Shown here: positions 61,676-63,847 of the stretch, one piece after another
How positions within the stretch are numbered: position 1 is the first letter of the stretch
How the letters are laid out: every line of letters begins with the position of its first letter
DNA from: JADHUC01 sp964617665
GTDB taxonomy: Bacteria > Planctomycetota > Planctomycetia > Pirellulales > Pirellulaceae
Length of the DNA stretch: 63,847 nucleotides
Direction: 5' to 3'
NCBI GenBank assembly: GCA_964617665.1
Contig: CAZUAH010000013.1
Span: forward strand, 1-63,847
The notes under the pieces: generated by a model
The model's database searches: none
What the model was told of the DNA's origin: nothing
The model's input: only the letters and a program-made list of their open reading frames with translations
Program-made: the position numbers and the translations under genes

Positions 61676-62458
61676 TCATAGCTGTGCCTGTTCGGCGTGA
61701 AGTCTGGCGCCTAACAAGCCCGCCTGATTCGGCCCTCTCCGAATCTGACATTCCAGCAAAGTTCTAGCTGCCCTAAAGAGATTACCAAAGTCAACGATTC
61801 CGCCGGTAAGTGTAATTGTCGTCGGAACTCGGCCCAGAGCAGAGAAGAACTGACCTTCGAGAAACTTGAGCCACCGCTCTTCAAAGCGGCCAGAAGCCTT
61901 TGTCGGGTCCTGATGCGCAAGTTCTTCGTAGCCTCGATTGGCCAAAGCGAACCACGCTTCTTTCCTCGAAGCCGAGGAGTCTGTCACGAAGTCCCAGACG
62001 TTCCTTCCAAGCTTGGCGGTAAGCTGCGACTCCGGTACAAGGTGACCGGTATCATCGTACATTCCTATTCCAACGCCAGTCCCTACGCAAAAGTTGACTT
62101 GCGGAAACTCAGTGATACTCAAGCAAGTCCGAGATGCGAGCAGATGCGCATCACCGTCATTCAGAGTGAACACGCGATCCTCTGGCAATCCGAAGAGTCT
62201 CGAAATGCTCTGAAAATCGCGCTGATTCGGCAATCGGCCACTCTTGCTGAGCTTGTCTAGGCCGGCGAGAGAGAAGGAGAAGACAAAGCCCTCCGAAATC
62301 TCTTGTTCGAGCGTTGGAAGCCTTTCGCGAATCCAACGAGCTATATTATCGTCTTCCGAAACTCCCGGGTTGGAAAGACACTGAGGGTCTCCGTCGCCAT
62401 CGCGGTACATGCAAGTCTTCAAGCCACCGCCACCCAGGTCAAAGCACCTTAACTTCAT
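61676..62458 (-). CDS. ROK/ASKHA-fold sugar-kinase-like protein
   Basis: The 260-residue product has the ATP-binding signature of the actin-like kinase fold: DLGGGGLKTCMYRD at the N-terminus, VGTGVGIGMYDDTG in the middle and TLTGGIVDFGNLF at the C-terminus. ROK proteins are sugar kinases or repressors; no helix-turn-helix precedes the kinase domain, so a kinase is favoured. It is rather short (ROK kinases about 300). No clear neighbour relation: the genes on both sides belong to other units. Confidence 0.7.
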   Translation of the reverse strand: MKLRCFDLGGGGLKTCMYRDGDGDPQCLSNPGVSEDDNIARWIRERLPTLEQEISEGFVFSFSLAGLDKLSKSGRLPNQRDFQSISRLFGLPEDRVFTLNDGDAHLLASRTCLSITEFPQVNFCVGTGVGIGMYDDTGHLVPESQLTAKLGRNVWDFVTDSSASRKEAWFALANRGYEELAHQDPTKASGRFEERWLKFLEGQFFSALGRVPTTITLTGGIVDFGNLFRAARTLLECQIRRGPNQAGLLGARLHAEQAQL

Positions 62459-62778
62459 TCGGATAATCCTCGCTACTGCATCGTGGCGTCGGTCGAATGC
62501 GGTTCGTTGCCATCCCTCTCGATATGGCGAAACAATGAGTTGCCTCCCCTTTCCTCCTCCCCGAATGCGAGGACGAAGTCCGAAGTATCCGGCTCACGGC
62601 AACTCGTAGCAACGCTCACGAAATTACTTCCTCATTCCCCCAATCCGGCGCGTTGCCCGCTCCCCATCCGGCTCGCCCGGATGGCAGCATCAGATTCCCG
62701 GCCAATACGGCCGCGACACACACCCTGTCTCCTTCGGCCCCCGCGAGCTTGTCTCGTGGGTGAAGAAGATCCCTTCTC
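62459..62778. repeat. Intergenic region with the left REP-like palindrome
   Basis: About 320 bases without a gene. At 62664-62684 CCATCCGG, CTCGC and CCGGATGG form a perfect 8-bp palindrome with a 5-base loop. It is followed after seven bases by AGATTCCCGGCCAA. The same order occurs on the minus strand at the right end (63643-63733), so this copy is inverted relative to those. Confidence 0.75.
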
Positions 62779-63612
62779 TCAGCAATCGTCACGGTTCTCG
62801 GCCTTCCTCACTCGCCGCCGGATGGCTTCCATGTTGTACTCGCCAAAGGTGCCCATGTAATAACTGTCCTTCCAGACTCGCTTCTGTCCCAAGGCGTACG
62901 CCAGATTGTTCTGAAACGATCCGGCAATCTCGGCTGGGCTCTGGCCGATGACACCCCTCAACGCTATGTGTAGATGGTCCGGCATAACCGACAGCCGCGA
63001 CAAGAGATAGCCTTTCTTTGCGCCAATAGCTATCGACCGGTCACGCAACAATGCCAACACTTCGTAATCTGAAATGCATCCTCGCTCGACTACAACGAGC
63101 ACCAGATGCAAGTTGTACCAATACCGTCCCCGAGCCGACTCTGCTGGTTGTGACAAATCGACGTCGGGGTTGTGTACCGTAAATTCCTGCATTCGCGTCT
63201 CGAAATGGGGATCGACGAAGCGTTCATTGATGACCTGCCGGGCGATGTATTGTTCGACGTTGTGACGGGTGTTTTCGCCGACCGAGCGAACTGCCACCTT
63301 GCGGCTGAACGAAATGGGGCTAGCGGCCGTTCGCATCGCGTGATCCAGGCGTCCCTTGGCGCGTCCCGCGAGCAGTACGGGCGACACGCACGGATTTGTG
63401 CTGAAGGTGAGTTTGACGGCATCGACGGTCCAGGTGCTTTCCAACAGCCGCAACCCGTCCTGTTCCCATACCGGTTTGAGTTCGTTCAGCGACTCCGGCC
63501 GCACGTGTTCGAATTGCCCCTGCGAGGGCCAACCTGTCCACGTATACCGAAGGTCAAACGCAGCCTTCGCGTTGGTTGGATCGTACAGTGGTTGCGACGA
63601 TTGGGCGCTCAT
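62779..63612 (-). CDS. RAYT/IS200-type HUH transposase (Y1_Tnp-like), REP-associated
   Basis: The 277-residue product has an N-terminal domain of about 150 residues and a Y1-transposase-like domain. In that domain the HUH motif is H213-L-H215 (SVMPDHLHIALRG), with a Tyr-rich stretch (VWKDSYYMGTFGEYNMEAIR, about 246-265) holding the likely nucleophile Tyr251 or Tyr252. Such proteins cut and join single-stranded DNA at palindromes; RAYTs are single-copy relatives that propagate REP sequences. The gene is bracketed by CCATCCGG palindromes: one downstream at 62664 and two upstream at 63643 and 63713. Confidence 0.85.
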   Translation of the reverse strand: MSAQSSQPLYDPTNAKAAFDLRYTWTGWPSQGQFEHVRPESLNELKPVWEQDGLRLLESTWTVDAVKLTFSTNPCVSPVLLAGRAKGRLDHAMRTAASPISFSRKVAVRSVGENTRHNVEQYIARQVINERFVDPHFETRMQEFTVHNPDVDLSQPAESARGRYWYNLHLVLVVVERGCISDYEVLALLRDRSIAIGAKKGYLLSRLSVMPDHLHIALRGVIGQSPAEIAGSFQNNLAYALGQKRVWKDSYYMGTFGEYNMEAIRRRVRKAENRDDC

Positions 63613-63642
63613 GGGCTTTTTTTGGCAGACGGAACTTATTCA

Positions 63643-63733
63643 CCATCCGGACAAGCCGGATGGGGCCTCGTCGTAATATATCCTGTTTCTGGTTGGCCGG
63701 AAATCTTGTATTCCATCCGGACAAGCCGGATGG
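63643..63733. repeat. Right REP-like palindrome pair upstream of the HUH transposase
   Basis: Two copies of CCATCCGG-ACAAG-CCGGATGG lie at 63643-63663 and 63713-63733, exactly 70 bases apart and identical over 21 bases. Between them is TTGGCCGGAAATCTTG, the complement of the AGATTCCCGGCCAA motif beside the left copy with one mismatch. Both are inverted relative to the copy at 62664. Confidence 0.85.
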
Positions 63734-63755
63734 GGACACTTGAGGAACCTATTTC

Positions 63756-63847
63756 GTGAACGTTCCGAAGGTCAAGAAAAGTCATCGCGATCTCTTGTCA
63801 TACGAACTGCATGAGCCTTTTCGGGTTCTCGACAAGAATGCCTTGAA
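63756..63847 (+). CDS. Partial coding sequence running off the right edge (uncertain)
   Basis: From GTG 63756 a frame stays open to the end of the window (30 residues, VNVPKVKKSHRDLLSYELHE... then PFRVLDKNAL). GAGG lies 10 bases upstream. The sequence is hydrophilic and protein-like, but too short to place in a family. Confidence 0.35.
   Translation, partial: MNVPKVKKSHRDLLSYELHEPFRVLDKNAL

Noticed and set aside
62459..63733. Complete insertion sequence with target-site duplication
   Set aside because: The flanking palindromes are REP-like and oppositely oriented; no short duplication at the outer ends could be identified.
1..63847. CRISPR arrays, rRNA and tRNA genes
   Set aside because: No regularly spaced direct repeats or recognisable structural RNA sequences were seen on reading; the palindromes present are not evenly spaced.

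Overview
The window looks like a chromosomal segment of a free-living, flagellated planctomycete (Pirellulales-like). No rRNA or tRNA was found, so this rests on gene content. The signs are many exported glycan-active proteins, Tat-exported TIM-barrel and propeller proteins, a HEAT-repeat/CxxCH fusion, an exported methyltransferase/PQQ-propeller fusion, and several families of long palindromic intergenic repeats. No CRISPR array or prophage was seen.

Layout. (1) 1-9967: a truncated serine recombinase at the left edge, a small exported protein, a Tat-exported aldo/keto-reductase-like protein, a large GH92 alpha-mannosidase-like enzyme carrying an in-frame palindromic insertion, and a 999-residue lipoprotein. 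(2) 10109-16607: a cytochrome/HEAT fusion preceded by a GH33-like sialidase, then a calcineurin-like phosphoesterase. (3) 16667-26218: a minus-strand flagellar export/basal-body operon read as HATPase-like gene, fliF, fliG, fliH, fliI, fliJ, fliN, fliO, fliP, fliQ, fliR, flhB. Its FlhB ends just before the autocleavage domain. A pseudo-esterase lies upstream. (4) 27448-42888: mostly exported proteins: a His-rich protein, ThuA-like and GH127 enzymes, an outer-membrane protein, a two-protease fusion, a mini-secretin, a GH43 enzyme and a methyltransferase/PQQ-propeller fusion. (5) 43071-48117: a compact six-gene plus-strand operon: LUD/2x[4Fe-4S] protein, CCG-domain (HdrB/LutA-like) protein, zinc ribbon, tungsten-type aldehyde:ferredoxin oxidoreductase, four-cluster ferredoxin and MoaD-like protein. 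(6) 48208-59308: a mixed metabolic region: PL22-like propeller, DUF1028, NagB-like, TPP enzyme, ceramidase-like, transglutaminase-like and radical SAM proteins. Palindromic hairpins sit between its convergent genes. (7) 59761-63847: a gutted glycoside-hydrolase pseudogene, a ROK-like kinase, and a RAYT/IS200-type HUH transposase bracketed by matching palindromes, which together look like a REP-generating unit.

The two most system-like loci are the AOR-LUD-CCG redox operon, which reads as a self-contained electron-transfer module around a tungstopterin enzyme, and the HUH transposase with its oppositely oriented CCATCCGG palindromes. The window also holds at least five other palindromic repeat families. 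Two lie inside coding or operon territory: one in-frame in GH92, one between fliP and fliQ.
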